Part shown: piece after piece, positions 25,735 to 34,809 of the stretch
Layout: each line of letters starts with the position of its first letter
Position numbering within the stretch: position 1 is the first letter of the stretch
From: JABDLO01 sp041749255
GTDB lineage: Bacteria > Bacteroidota > Bacteroidia > Chitinophagales > Saprospiraceae
Assembly: GCA_041749255.1 (NCBI GenBank)
Contig: JBGTBR010000091.1
Location: forward strand, 95,610-159,609
Reading direction: 5' to 3'
DNA length: 64,000 nt
Translations under genes and position numbers: made by a program
Notes under the pieces: generated by a model
What the model saw: only the letters and a program-made list of their open reading frames with translations
Told to the model about the DNA's origin: nothing
Databases searched by the model: none

Positions 25735-27744
25735 CTAATGAGAAACATTCATTTCAGCATCTTCCTGAATCAAAGCATCTTCTTTTAATGTATAAGTCAC
25801 CCGATCTATATCCACTGTTAATTCTTTAAGCCTTTTCTTTATGTCGTCAGGAACCTCCTTTTGATAACGGCCTCCCAGAAATTCAGATAAAAATTTTTCT
25901 GTTTCTGCAAACATCGCCATTCTGTTTACCGGTTTTGCAAAACCGTGTCCTTCATCATCAGCCAGTAAATAGGTTACAGGTTTCTTCTTATCTCTTAGTT
26001 CAATTACTATTTGATCAGACTCAGCCTTTTTCACTCTGGGATCATTTGCACCTTGTATTATCAATAATGGTTTATTTATGCGGTCGGAAGAGAAAAGAGG
26101 ACTCGCTTCCCTTATGCGTTCCCTGCCTTCAGGAGTATTTGGATCTCCTACCATGCCATATAGAAATGACCTGCCTGCCTCCCAATAAGGTGGTATAGAT
26201 TCGAGTAAGGTGAAAATATTACTCGGTCCTACTATATCTACACCACAAGCGTACAGTTCCGGAGTAAATGCCAATCCTGCCAATGTTGCATAACCCCCGT
26301 AACTTCCTCCCATAATTCCTACACGGCTTGGTTCAGCTACACCTTCATTAAGCAAGTGTTTAACACCCCAGGATATATCATCCTGCATAAGTTTTCCCCA
26401 CTGCAGATCTCCGGCATTCATAAAAGATTTACCAAATCCTCCGGAAGCACGAAAATTGGGTTGTAAAACAGCATATCCCCGGTTCGCTAAAAACTGGACT
26501 AATGGGTTGTAACCCCAATGATCCCGAGGTCCTTTGGGGCCACCGTGCACCAGCACAACTAAAGGAAGGTTCCGGGATTCCATCTCATTAGGAATGGTGA
26601 GATAGCCTGTGATCATTAAACCGTCACTACTCGAATAGCTAATTGAATGCATGGGAGCCAGCCATTTTTCTATCTTTTTCAGTTGAGGCCTCGGGGTATA
26701 TTGGTGGATTAATTGTCTGATTTTGGTATCGAATAAATAAATGTCAGGTGCAAATCTATCTCCCCACACTGAAATCAAAAGCTTGCTATAGTCTTTGGTT
26801 GAACTGATATAGCTGATTTCACGACCCGGAAATTTTTCTTTCAAAAATGTGTAATGTCCTTCCCAATTTTTATCTCGCCAATAAATCCTCGTCCGATCAT
26901 CTTTATAAGATGAGGAAATGATTTTTCTGGTATTCCTGTCTATTCTCAAGCTTCCAAAATCTACTTTTTTCTGAGGATCATCTTCAACTTTTTCAACTTC
27001 TCCAGTTGTAGGATTTAAACTATACAGAGTTAATAAATCAACCTCACCCTTGTTGGAGACCAACCAGGCAAGGGAATTATCTTCGTTCCACCCTGCGACA
27101 TATGCCTGCTCAGTAACCGGAGTTTCATAGATAACTTGAGGTGGCTCTCCGTCCCTCCAGCTCAGAATGGTGTTATTGCCCTTTTCGTCTGTCCTGTAAA
27201 GCAGTCGAAGCGCGTCATCCCAGTCAAAACTGTATCCCGTGATCCTGTCTTTATTTTCATAAATAAATTCCAGTTCACCGGAAGAAATTTTTAGAGAGTA
27301 CAAATCATGCCATGCCGGATCTCTATTATTTAATCCGATAAGCAATAGATTGGGGTCATTTTGACTCACTGCATAAATTTGGGCAGTCACCTCTTTAAAT
27401 GATGTTAAATTTCTCGCTGTGGGAATTCCCTCTTCATCTACTGCCAAAAATGGATCTACAGCAAATATATTCAGATTCTCATCTCCGTCTTTATCCTTCA
27501 CAAACAGAATAAACCGGCTGTCTTTTGTCCATGAATAACCGTATAGTGGTCTTTGGCTATCCGTAATAGGCTTCGCCTTATCAAAAGGGTCATCGTATTC
27601 TTTGATCCACACATTCATGATACCATTGAATTCTTTCAGAAAAGTGATAAACTTTCCATCCGGACTGAGCTGACCCCCTTCAATGTCGGGATTGCCAAAA
27701 AATAAACTTCTATCAATTAAAGGAATTTTGTCTGCCGCCGGCAT
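25735..27744 (-). CDS. S9-family (prolyl oligopeptidase-type) peptidase
   Basis: From the ATG at 27744 the product has 669 residues. The first 400 or so form a beta-propeller with repeated SPDGKFITFLK-like blades, followed by the alpha/beta-hydrolase domain with Ser481 (MGGSYGGYA), Asp568 (GANDPR) and His600 (DEGHGF). Relatives (dipeptidyl or acylaminoacyl peptidases) are usually exported. Here no signal peptide is in frame, but a well-formed one lies in another frame just upstream (27794-27865). The frame can also start at a GTG at 27816. It could be a cytosolic enzyme or one that lost its leader by an indel. Confidence 0.88.
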   Translation of the reverse strand: MPAADKIPLIDRSLFFGNPDIEGGQLSPDGKFITFLKEFNGIMNVWIKEYDDPFDKAKPITDSQRPLYGYSWTKDSRFILFVKDKDGDENLNIFAVDPFLAVDEEGIPTARNLTSFKEVTAQIYAVSQNDPNLLLIGLNNRDPAWHDLYSLKISSGELEFIYENKDRITGYSFDWDDALRLLYRTDEKGNNTILSWRDGEPPQVIYETPVTEQAYVAGWNEDNSLAWLVSNKGEVDLLTLYSLNPTTGEVEKVEDDPQKKVDFGSLRIDRNTRKIISSSYKDDRTRIYWRDKNWEGHYTFLKEKFPGREISYISSTKDYSKLLISVWGDRFAPDIYLFDTKIRQLIHQYTPRPQLKKIEKWLAPMHSISYSSSDGLMITGYLTIPNEMESRNLPLVVLVHGGPKGPRDHWGYNPLVQFLANRGYAVLQPNFRASGGFGKSFMNAGDLQWGKLMQDDISWGVKHLLNEGVAEPSRVGIMGGSYGGYATLAGLAFTPELYACGVDIVGPSNIFTLLESIPPYWEAGRSFLYGMVGDPNTPEGRERIREASPLFSSDRINKPLLIIQGANDPRVKKAESDQIVIELRDKKKPVTYLLADDEGHGFAKPVNRMAMFAETEKFLSEFLGGRYQKEVPDDIKKRLKELTVDIDRVTYTLKEDALIQEDAEMNVSH

Positions 27745-27793
27745 AAGTAAATTATTTAAGGTTAACTGAGTATGATTGCTAAGATACCTCAGA

Positions 27794-27865
27794 TTATAAT
27801 GCGCAAACCAAAACACTGAGGAATATCATTAAAATTAAACGGATTCGATATAGAATGGTTTTCAT
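27794..27865 (-). other. Out-of-frame signal-peptide-like ORF before the S9 peptidase
   Basis: The - strand ATG at 27865 opens MKTILYRIRLILMIFLSV followed by LVCAL and a TAA at 27794-27796. The 23-residue peptide has the K/R n-region, hydrophobic core and VCA-like cleavage site of a signal peptide. Removing one base between about 27798 and 27815 (for example in the TTTT run) would fuse it to the peptidase frame. A TAATTTG motif near 27880 may be its promoter. Confidence 0.5.
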
Positions 27866-27940
27866 ATAACGAAAAAATATATGCAAATTAAGAAATTTAA
27901 TTCACAGGAGCCATTTATCCCATTTTGCTCCACTTATTTA

Positions 27941-27948
27941 TACATTTG
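27941..27948 (+). promoter_or_regulatory. -7 element for the OsmC-family gene
   Basis: TACATTTG is an exact TAnnTTTG match, 39 nt before the ATG at 27987. A TTG occurs upstream, but only 13 nt away. Confidence 0.5.
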
Positions 27949-27986
27949 CATTCAACTTGAACATTAAATATATTTATTACAATATT

Positions 27987-28385
27987 ATGGCAATACACAT
28001 TAAAAGTACAGCCCAGCATCTGGATTATATTGCAAGTAACGAAAAAGGACATAGTATCCAAATTAATGGTGATGGAAATGGAGTTGCCCCTATGCAAACT
28101 CTCTTATCGGCGGTAGCGGCTTGCAGTGCTGTGGATGTAGAAATATTCCTTTCCAAGATGAGGCAGAACCTGAGAAATCTTGAAATAAAAGTTACCGGAG
28201 AAAGGGCTGAAAATGTGACACCAAGACCTTTTACTTCCATACATATTCACTTTATTCTTTACGGTGATATAAAAGAAAGTTCTGCTAAAAAAGCGGTTTC
28301 GATGGCTGTAGAAAAGTATTGTTCCGTGGCAAAATCTCTAAATCCTAATATACCTATCACACATGATTTTGAAATAGTGAAATAA
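27987..28385 (+). CDS. OsmC-family protein (peroxide-reductase fold)
   Basis: The 132-residue protein has the OsmC/Ohr fold with two conserved cysteines, Cys46 (AACSAVD) and Cys112 (EKYCSVAKSL), which reduce organic hydroperoxides in active members. The ATG at 27987 is preferred because an upstream in-frame start (27957) overlaps the predicted transcription start. It belongs to the YhfA/OsmC-like branch rather than Ohr by its AACSAVD motif. It is 64 nt before metZ, so the two may form an operon. Confidence 0.88.
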   Translation: MAIHIKSTAQHLDYIASNEKGHSIQINGDGNGVAPMQTLLSAVAACSAVDVEIFLSKMRQNLRNLEIKVTGERAENVTPRPFTSIHIHFILYGDIKESSAKKAVSMAVEKYCSVAKSLNPNIPITHDFEIVK

Positions 28386-28449
28386 TCACCTGACTGTGTC
28401 CTTTCAATAATAAAGACTGAAAAATAAACAGAACAAAAAAATACATCTT

Positions 28450-29616
28450 ATGCACTTCGAAACGAAAGCCATCAGAATACAAACGGAAAGAACCACACAA
28501 AAAGAACACAGCACGCCCATTTTCACTACTTCCAGTTTTGTATTTGACGATGCAGAGGATATGAGGGCCAGCTTTAATGAAGAGAAAGCAGGAAACATAT
28601 ATTCCCGATTCTCCAATCCCACTGTTAGTGAACTTGAAAACAAAATTGCAGCATTGGAAGGTGGCGAATCCGGCATGGCTGTTGCCTCAGGAATGGCTGC
28701 CATCTTCACATGTTTTGCTTCATTGCTTGAAGCGGGAGATCACATACTTGTGTCAAGTGCAGTGTTTGGATCTACTTTAAAAATCACAGAAGATTATCTG
28801 CAAAAATGGAATATCGGGTTTGACTACGTACGACCCGACGAACTGGATCAATGGTATAATATGATCAGGCCTAACACTAAAATGCTTTATCTTGAAACTC
28901 CTACCAATCCTGGATTGGATATTATTGATCTTGAGGAGGTATCCAATATGTTCAAATCAAGAGATATTTTGATAGTAGTTGACAATTGCTTTGCAACTCC
29001 CTATCTACAAAGACCTATGGAATGGGGAGCGGATATTGTCATCCATTCAGCCACCAAATATATTGACGGTCAGGGAAGAGTATTAGGGGGTCTGATTGTT
29101 TCTAGTCAGTCTATTAAAGATAAAATGATGGGATTTTTAAGGAATGCGGGGCCTTCCTTATCTCCTTTTAATGCGTGGATACTCAGCAAAAGTCTGGAGA
29201 CTTTGGCAGTCAGAGTGGACAGACATTGTTTCAATGCATTGGAATTAGCCCACACTCTTGAAAATCATCCTGAAGTACTTTCTGTAAAATACCCCTTCCT
29301 GCCATCTCATCCTTCTTTTGCGATAGCAAAAAAGCAAATGAGCCAGGGCGGAGGTATGCTGTCTTTTACTCTTAATGGAGGGTTGGAAAGAGGTCAAAGA
29401 TTTTTAGATAATATACGATGGCTTTCGCTCACAGCCAATCTTGGAGATACCAGAACCATTGTTACACACCCTGCCTCTACGACCCATTCCAAACTCACTC
29501 CCAATCAGAGAATGGAAGCCGGAATTACAGATGGCATGGTACGTATAAGTGTAGGGCTCGAAAATATTGAAGATATAAAAGAGGAAGTCTTGCAAGCTTT
29601 GGATAGAAAGATGTAA
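28450..29616 (+). CDS. metZ: O-succinylhomoserine sulfhydrylase
   Basis: A 388-residue PLP enzyme of the Cys/Met metabolism family that makes homocysteine from O-succinylhomoserine and sulfide. The PLP lysine is Lys203 in IHSATKYIDGQGRVLGG; the GQGRVLGG form is typical of MetZ rather than of cystathionine synthases. Other family motifs are YSRFSNPTV, ASGMAAIF, LETPTNPGLDI and the C-terminal THPASTTHSKL...VRISVGLENIEDI. No SAM riboswitch fits in the 64-nt gap before it. It converges with the pyrophosphohydrolase gene, with only 7 nt between stops. Confidence 0.93.
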   Translation: MHFETKAIRIQTERTTQKEHSTPIFTTSSFVFDDAEDMRASFNEEKAGNIYSRFSNPTVSELENKIAALEGGESGMAVASGMAAIFTCFASLLEAGDHILVSSAVFGSTLKITEDYLQKWNIGFDYVRPDELDQWYNMIRPNTKMLYLETPTNPGLDIIDLEEVSNMFKSRDILIVVDNCFATPYLQRPMEWGADIVIHSATKYIDGQGRVLGGLIVSSQSIKDKMMGFLRNAGPSLSPFNAWILSKSLETLAVRVDRHCFNALELAHTLENHPEVLSVKYPFLPSHPSFAIAKKQMSQGGGMLSFTLNGGLERGQRFLDNIRWLSLTANLGDTRTIVTHPASTTHSKLTPNQRMEAGITDGMVRISVGLENIEDIKEEVLQALDRKM

Positions 29617-29623
29617 AAGTATC

Positions 29624-30127
29624 TCATTCTGTGGTTAGTATGGACTGCAGATCAGCTTCTGAATATCTTATGCTCTTAAGTACTTTACCATCTTCCTTTC
29701 TGTATACCAGAAATTGCCCGTTTTTCCGCTCAGTATAGGATTCTGTTTCTTTTTCTTTCAAATAATATTCTCTGGTTAGTAATGCATCTTCTTCCGTTTC
29801 ACAGGCTTTACTCATATTGGAACGCTGAACTTCATTAAATAAAGTTGTAAATTTATCAGCCAATCCAAATTCAAGAATGGCTCCGGAAAGCACATATTGC
29901 AAATCAGCCAATGCATCCGCAATGGCGACAATATCATTATCGATAATGGCTTCTTTTAATTCTTCAAGTTCCTCCTCAAGGAGAGAAACTCTCAACTTGC
30001 AGCGATCTGCTGATGGCACTTCAGGTTCGTCAAGTACAGGGAGACCAAACAGACGGTGAAATCTGGCGACAAGATTTAAAGCATTGGGTTCAGTAAAGGA
30101 TTTCATATCACAATATTTTTCGAACAT
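29624..30127 (-). CDS. MazG/PRA-PH-like nucleoside triphosphate pyrophosphohydrolase
   Basis: The 167-residue all-alpha NTP-PPase fold shows the acidic metal-binding motif EEELEELKEAI (Glu residues of helix 1) and DALADLQYVLSGAILEFG (Asp residues of helix 2). This matches PF01503 phosphoribosyl-ATP pyrophosphohydrolase-like proteins. It is not the HisE of histidine synthesis by context, as no his genes are nearby. It probably hydrolyses a non-canonical or house-cleaning NTP. A start at 30106 (MKSFTEP) is also possible. It is divergent from dctP, with the two 5' ends close together. Confidence 0.8.
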   Translation of the reverse strand: MFEKYCDMKSFTEPNALNLVARFHRLFGLPVLDEPEVPSADRCKLRVSLLEEELEELKEAIIDNDIVAIADALADLQYVLSGAILEFGLADKFTTLFNEVQRSNMSKACETEEDALLTREYYLKEKETESYTERKNGQFLVYRKEDGKVLKSIRYSEADLQSILTTE

Positions 30128-30179
30128 AAGATTAAGAATAAATTATATATTTACATATATATATACGGAGATAAATGCC

Positions 30180-31286
30180 ATGAAGAGGAAACAATTTATA
30201 AAAAAATCAACCCTGGGAGCTCTGGCTTTGGCAGGAATAGCCTCAGGTTGTCATAGTCAGGCTGACCAGAACATTGCTGTTCCAAATATCATTACCGACA
30301 AAAAGTACAAATGGAAACTGGTGACTACGTGGCCTCCCAATTTTCCAGTTCTTGGGGAGGGGTGCAATATGTTGGCTCAATGGATAAAGGAAATGTCATC
30401 CGGAAGAATGGAGATCACTGTCTATGGAGGTGGGGAACTTATACCGGCTTTAGAATCATTTGAAGCGGTGAGTAGCGGTGCTGTAGAAATGGGGCATGGT
30501 GCCTCTTATTATTGGGCGGGAAAAAGCCCGGCAACACAGTTTTTCACTGCTGTACCCTTTGGTATGAATGCGCAACAAATGAATGCATGGTTATATTACG
30601 GAGGTGGAATACAACTTTGGCAAGAGCTCTATGCTACATTTAATATGATCACTTTCCCCGCTGGAAATACCGGAGTACAAATGGGGGGCTGGTTTAACCG
30701 GGAAATCAACACCATTGCTGATTTAAAAGGATTGAAGATGAGAATCCCCGGCCTGGGTGGAAAAGTATTGGAAAGTGCAGGAGGTACAGCTGTGTTATCC
30801 GCCGGCAGTGAAATATACACCAATCTGGAGCGGGGAGTCATAGATGCGGCAGAATGGATAGGTCCTTACCATGATTACAAAATGGGATTTCACGAAATTG
30901 GTAAATATTATTACGCTCCGGGATGGCAGGAACCAGGACCTTCTTTGGAGTTATTCATCAATAAGCTGGCCTACGAGCGCTTGCCTGCTGATCTTCAAAT
31001 AATGATTCAAACCGCAGCTGCCAGACTTAATGTTTGGTCGCTGAGTATATTTGAAGGCGAAAGCAATACTTATTTGCAGAAAATACAAAATGAGACAAAT
31101 GTTGATATTCGGGTTTTTTCTAAAGAATTATTGACAGAATTGAAGAAGTACTCTGAAGACGTGTTAGCTGATGTTACCGGCAAAGACTCTTTTAGTAAAA
31201 AAGTATATGCTTCTTATCAAAAATTTCAACGTGATATTAAGCATTGGGCACAATATTCAGAGAAACTTTATTATAATGATATGTGA
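30180..31286 (+). CDS. dctP: TRAP transporter substrate-binding protein, DctP family
   Basis: The extracytoplasmic solute receptor has 368 residues. The leader MKRKQFIKKSTLGALALAG ends in a lipobox (IASGC, Cys24), so it should be lipid-anchored. Its sequence fits the 2-oxoacid/lactate-type subfamily (TakP-like): KLVTTWPPNFPVLGEGC, GLKMRIPG with the selectivity arginine, and AAEWIGPYHDYKMGFHEIGKYYY. The ATG at 30180 is used because the frame's upstream 32 residues do not match the family. Permease genes lie immediately downstream but on the other strand. Confidence 0.9.
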   Translation: MKRKQFIKKSTLGALALAGIASGCHSQADQNIAVPNIITDKKYKWKLVTTWPPNFPVLGEGCNMLAQWIKEMSSGRMEITVYGGGELIPALESFEAVSSGAVEMGHGASYYWAGKSPATQFFTAVPFGMNAQQMNAWLYYGGGIQLWQELYATFNMITFPAGNTGVQMGGWFNREINTIADLKGLKMRIPGLGGKVLESAGGTAVLSAGSEIYTNLERGVIDAAEWIGPYHDYKMGFHEIGKYYYAPGWQEPGPSLELFINKLAYERLPADLQIMIQTAAARLNVWSLSIFEGESNTYLQKIQNETNVDIRVFSKELLTELKKYSEDVLADVTGKDSFSKKVYASYQKFQRDIKHWAQYSEKLYYNDM

Positions 31287-31332
31287 CACTATAATCTTAC
31301 CACGTTGGTTTTAGCTGAGTAGTTACTCTTTT

Positions 31333-32625
31333 TTAATTTAATAATAGTTGTGGATATAAAAATATAAGTAACAGAACTAAAAGTTGTATCGCCAGAAAAG
31401 GAATTACACCTTTATAAATATCCATGGTGGTCACCGATCTGGGAGCAACACCTTTCAAATAAAATAAGGCAAAGCCGAAAGGTGGAGTTAGAAAGGATGT
31501 TTGCAGATTGAGGGCTATAAGTATACCAGCCCACAACAAGTTTATATCCAGTTCAATAAATAAAGGTGTTACGACAGGTACTATGATAAACACTATCTCA
31601 ATAAAATCGATAAAGAAACCCGCAACAAATATGACAATCATGACAATGAGAAGAAACATTTGTGGAGAAAGATTGGCTGAAGTAACCATATCAATCAAAT
31701 ATGTATCACCTCCCAGTCCTCTGAATACCAATGAAAAAGTAGTAGCTCCTAACAAAATAAGGAATACCATGCTAGTCAAATGAGTGGTTTCTTCCATTAC
31801 CTGCTTTAAAACAGAAAATGAAAATTTACCTTGTAACACAGTTAATATCACTGCACCCAGAGCTCCAACTGCTGCGGCTTCTGTTGGGCTTGCAAGACCT
31901 GCAAATATAGATCCCAATACTGCAATAATTAATGTGATTGGCAATAAAAAAGCCTTTATCACTTTCGAAAAATAGTCATTTTTCTTAAATTCTCTAATGA
32001 CTTCCTGGGGTAACGCCGGAGCTCTGTCAGGATAGGTTTGCGCATATATAAGGACATATAACATGTACAAAACTACCAGGATTATACCAGGCACTACAGC
32101 GGCTGAAAATAAAGCTCCTACTGATACATTCAAAACGCTACCCAAAAGCACCAGAACCACTGAAGGCGGAATGATCTGACCCAGAGTACCTGAAGAGGAA
32201 ATCGTGCCTGTAGCCAATCGCACATCGTAATTGCGCTTCAGCATTGTAGGCAAACTGATTAAACCCATGGTAATAACTGTAGCACCTACTATACCTGTGG
32301 AGGCTGCTAATAAAGCCCCTACTATAATTACCGACACTGCCAGTCCTCCATTGATCTTACCAAATAGTACAGCCATTGTCTCCAATAATGATTCTGCCAA
32401 TCCACTTTTTTCCAGCATCAGACCCATATAAATAAAAAGTGGAACAGCAAGTAAGACATAATTATTCATGACACCCATAATTCTGAGTGGAAGCAGATCT
32501 AAAAAATCAGGAACGAGTAAAATTCCGGCCAGGGTAGACAAACCACCCAACGTTATGGCTACTGGATAACCAAATAATATTAGAATGAAAATAAGGAGAA
32601 ATAAAACGATCGCTGCTATTTCCAT
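31333..32625 (-). CDS. dctM: TRAP transporter large permease subunit
   Basis: A 430-residue membrane protein with about 12 hydrophobic segments and DctM signatures: FLLIFILILFGYPVAITLGG, GGLAVSVIIVGALLAASTGIVGATVITMG, SGTLGQIIPPSVVLVLLGS and the C-terminal FLTPPFGFALFYLKGVAP. It forms the Na+-coupled import channel with DctQ and receives substrate from DctP. It overlaps dctQ by 10 nt (ATGGAAATAG), indicating translational coupling. It converges with dctP with 46 nt between stops. Confidence 0.93.
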   Translation of the reverse strand: MEIAAIVLFLLIFILILFGYPVAITLGGLSTLAGILLVPDFLDLLPLRIMGVMNNYVLLAVPLFIYMGLMLEKSGLAESLLETMAVLFGKINGGLAVSVIIVGALLAASTGIVGATVITMGLISLPTMLKRNYDVRLATGTISSSGTLGQIIPPSVVLVLLGSVLNVSVGALFSAAVVPGIILVVLYMLYVLIYAQTYPDRAPALPQEVIREFKKNDYFSKVIKAFLLPITLIIAVLGSIFAGLASPTEAAAVGALGAVILTVLQGKFSFSVLKQVMEETTHLTSMVFLILLGATTFSLVFRGLGGDTYLIDMVTSANLSPQMFLLIVMIVIFVAGFFIDFIEIVFIIVPVVTPLFIELDINLLWAGILIALNLQTSFLTPPFGFALFYLKGVAPRSVTTMDIYKGVIPFLAIQLLVLLLIFLYPQLLLN

Positions 32626-33113
32626 GATTTCCTTATGATCTTTCCATTTTCAATAAGCAGAAGTATAGCTTGAATTATCAACAATATAAAAGCAATACAG
32701 ATTACAGATTTAATTACATATCTGCCAGGCAAGCCTCCGGGATCTGGGGATCCTTCTCTGATTACCCAACTGTTTAAAGCATAGTGATAAGACTTGACTA
32801 TAATAAGAATACACCACGGTATAAGCAGTACAGTGGTACCTATCATGTTTATCCATGCTTGTTTCGTCTCAGAGAGCCTGGAATAAAATATATCAACCCT
32901 TACATGTTTATCTTCTCTAAGAGTATAAGCTGCACCAATAAGAAAAATGATAGAAAATAGCCACCATTCCAAATCAATGATCCAGGTTTTGGAAAAATTA
33001 AAAGCATATCGGAAAATCACATCTGAACATATAATCAATACCAACAATGAAGTAAGCCACCTGATGCCTTTGCCGGTAAGCACAATAAATCTATCCAATA
33101 TGTTATACAGCAT
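32616..33113 (-). CDS. dctQ: TRAP transporter small permease subunit
   Basis: A 165-residue protein with four hydrophobic helices and the DctQ pattern: IRWLTSLLVLIICSDVIFRYAFN, the WLFSIIFLIGAAYTLREDKHVRVDIFY core with conserved Arg/Asp, then the GSPDPGGLPGRYVIKSV loop before the last helix. It is first in a two-gene operon with dctM. No receptor gene accompanies it on the same strand; dctP is convergent. Confidence 0.9.
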   Translation of the reverse strand: MLYNILDRFIVLTGKGIRWLTSLLVLIICSDVIFRYAFNFSKTWIIDLEWWLFSIIFLIGAAYTLREDKHVRVDIFYSRLSETKQAWINMIGTTVLLIPWCILIIVKSYHYALNSWVIREGSPDPGGLPGRYVIKSVICIAFILLIIQAILLLIENGKIIRKSWK

Positions 33114-33345
33114 CTTTTATACTATTGTAACTCTAATGTAAGCAACAAAGAAAAGAAGTCATAAGCATTTTGTTATTTATTGTCTTGATTTAATTCAGAA
33201 GATGTACAAAGTCTCAATAAATCACTAAGGATACGTATATTTTCCTATTTAGTATTGCATATTAAACCATCTTTTGACAAAAATAACTATCGGTTTTATA
33301 GGCAGTACTACAGCATTTATGGTATTTTCCTCCAACATAGCATAC

Positions 33346-33375
33346 AAAAAAAGAGGTAGCTTTTTGCTACCTCTT
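33346..33375 (-). terminator. Intrinsic terminator, - strand (behind TPR gene), likely bidirectional
   Basis: A perfect 10-bp stem aagaggtagc/gctacctctt (33351-33360 with 33366-33375) has a five-T loop. On the - strand it follows the TPR gene stop (33403) and is trailed by a seven-base U run; on the + strand CTTTTTC follows. The + side has no gene feeding it. Confidence 0.82.
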
Positions 33376-33402
33376 CTTTTTCATATACTAGTTGAATATA
33401 TA

Positions 33403-34677
33403 TTATTGATTCTGTTGGATGGCTTCGATTTTTATCTTCATTTCTTCCACCTTTTCAAATTCATTGCTTCGCGCATAAATTTCCCTCAATGCAATCATGG
33501 AGTTTAAATCGTTGGGGTTAAGGCTGTGAGATTTAAGAAAATACGGTAAGGCTTGCTCAAATAAATCATCCATTTGCTTTTTAATCGTTTCGTATTTCTT
33601 AGTGCCTTCCTTGGTATAATCATCAGCTAATTTATTGATGATATCTGTTAAAGATGCCGCCTTGTTATAATGCAAAGCTCCAAGGCTATAATATGCTTCG
33701 TGACTTGAATCATCAACTTTGAGTGCTTCAGAAAAGTAATGTAAAGCTTCGCCGAAGTACTTCTCCGCCTTTTCTGTGTTCTCTTCTTTTCTTGCTTGCT
33801 GACTCAATTGGTCGAAAACCGAACCTAAAGTGGTATATAATGAAATATTCTCAGGTTCTTTCTCGATTGCTTCTTTAATTCTTCCTATTGGCTCTTCCAG
33901 GTTCCCCTTTGAGAGATAGTAATTTATTTCAGCATATAAAAGTCCTGGTTCGTCTGGATATTTCTCTCTTCCTTCACGCAACACCTGGACAGCCAAGTCT
34001 TCATCCTTGTCCTTTAGGTTATTAAAATACGTTTCATATATAAAATAGTGATCGTATTCAGCCTCATACAATTCCTTTACATAATCATGGCATTTGTCAG
34101 GATGTCCACCATAAACGGCAGCAACTATGGTGTAAAACTTTTGTAACTTTAACGCTTCAGGATCTGAGTAAATGGTTTGAGCTCCCTTTGATTCCATGTA
34201 GTTGTGAACCTTAATTACTTCTTCAAAAGTCACAAAAGCTGCAGGATAATTCTTTTCTTCAAAAAATACATTGCCCATATTGCTCATCGTTCCCAATGCA
34301 CTTTCTAATCCCTTAAGTGCATTTTTTTCTTTGGCTCCGGCATCAAGACCTTTTATATAAGCGTCCTTTGCTTTAAATGCTGCATCTGGAATCGCTACCT
34401 TATACATTGGGTTAAGAATAGCTAATTTTTCTTCCTCCTCTGCGACATTGAGATATATATCTCCTTTGTCATTCCAGTAATCTGGTTTGTCAGGGTTTTT
34501 AAAGTCTGCTTCTAAAGAAGCCAAAACTTTCTTAATGGCATCCGCATTGTCATGAATATTATTTAAAAGAGGTTTCAATTCCTTTTGGGTGTCCTTGATG
34601 ACATTTTTTGCGTCCTGACTCAAAGCGGAAGTTGAAAGCAGGCAAACACTGAGTAAAGCAACCAATAAGTTTTTCAT
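33403..34677 (-). CDS. Exported tetratricopeptide-repeat protein
   Basis: A 424-residue protein with a signal peptide (MKNLLVALLSVCLLSTSALSQ). Several TPR-like helix pairs follow, for example NLEEPIGRIKEAIEKEPENISLYTTLGSVFDQL and AEKYFGEALHYFSEALKVDDSSHEAYYSLGALHYNKA. Two extended helices lie between them (DIINKLADDYTKEGTKKYETIKKQMDDLFEQALPYF). It has no catalytic motif and is likely a periplasmic or outer-membrane-associated scaffold for protein interaction. It is monocistronic, with 132 nt between its start and the gyrA stop codon. Confidence 0.85.
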   Translation of the reverse strand: MKNLLVALLSVCLLSTSALSQDAKNVIKDTQKELKPLLNNIHDNADAIKKVLASLEADFKNPDKPDYWNDKGDIYLNVAEEEEKLAILNPMYKVAIPDAAFKAKDAYIKGLDAGAKEKNALKGLESALGTMSNMGNVFFEEKNYPAAFVTFEEVIKVHNYMESKGAQTIYSDPEALKLQKFYTIVAAVYGGHPDKCHDYVKELYEAEYDHYFIYETYFNNLKDKDEDLAVQVLREGREKYPDEPGLLYAEINYYLSKGNLEEPIGRIKEAIEKEPENISLYTTLGSVFDQLSQQARKEENTEKAEKYFGEALHYFSEALKVDDSSHEAYYSLGALHYNKAASLTDIINKLADDYTKEGTKKYETIKKQMDDLFEQALPYFLKSHSLNPNDLNSMIALREIYARSNEFEKVEEMKIKIEAIQQNQ

Positions 34678-34809
34678 AGTGATATTATTAATATTTTATG
34701 ATGTTTACAAAATGATGTTAACAGTAGTTAAGACGGAAAACAGAGCTAATTTATGTTTTTAAAAAGTTAAAATCTATTTTTTCAAACGTTAAAATTAATT
34801 AAAATAGTG

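Noticed and set aside
28386..28449. SAM riboswitch before metZ
   Set aside because: The gap is only 64 nt and contains no conserved SAM riboswitch core.
33274..33507. A + strand frame of 78 codons running through the TPR gene's terminator
   Set aside because: It starts with TTG, crosses a perfect 10-bp terminator hairpin and continues antisense to the TPR gene.
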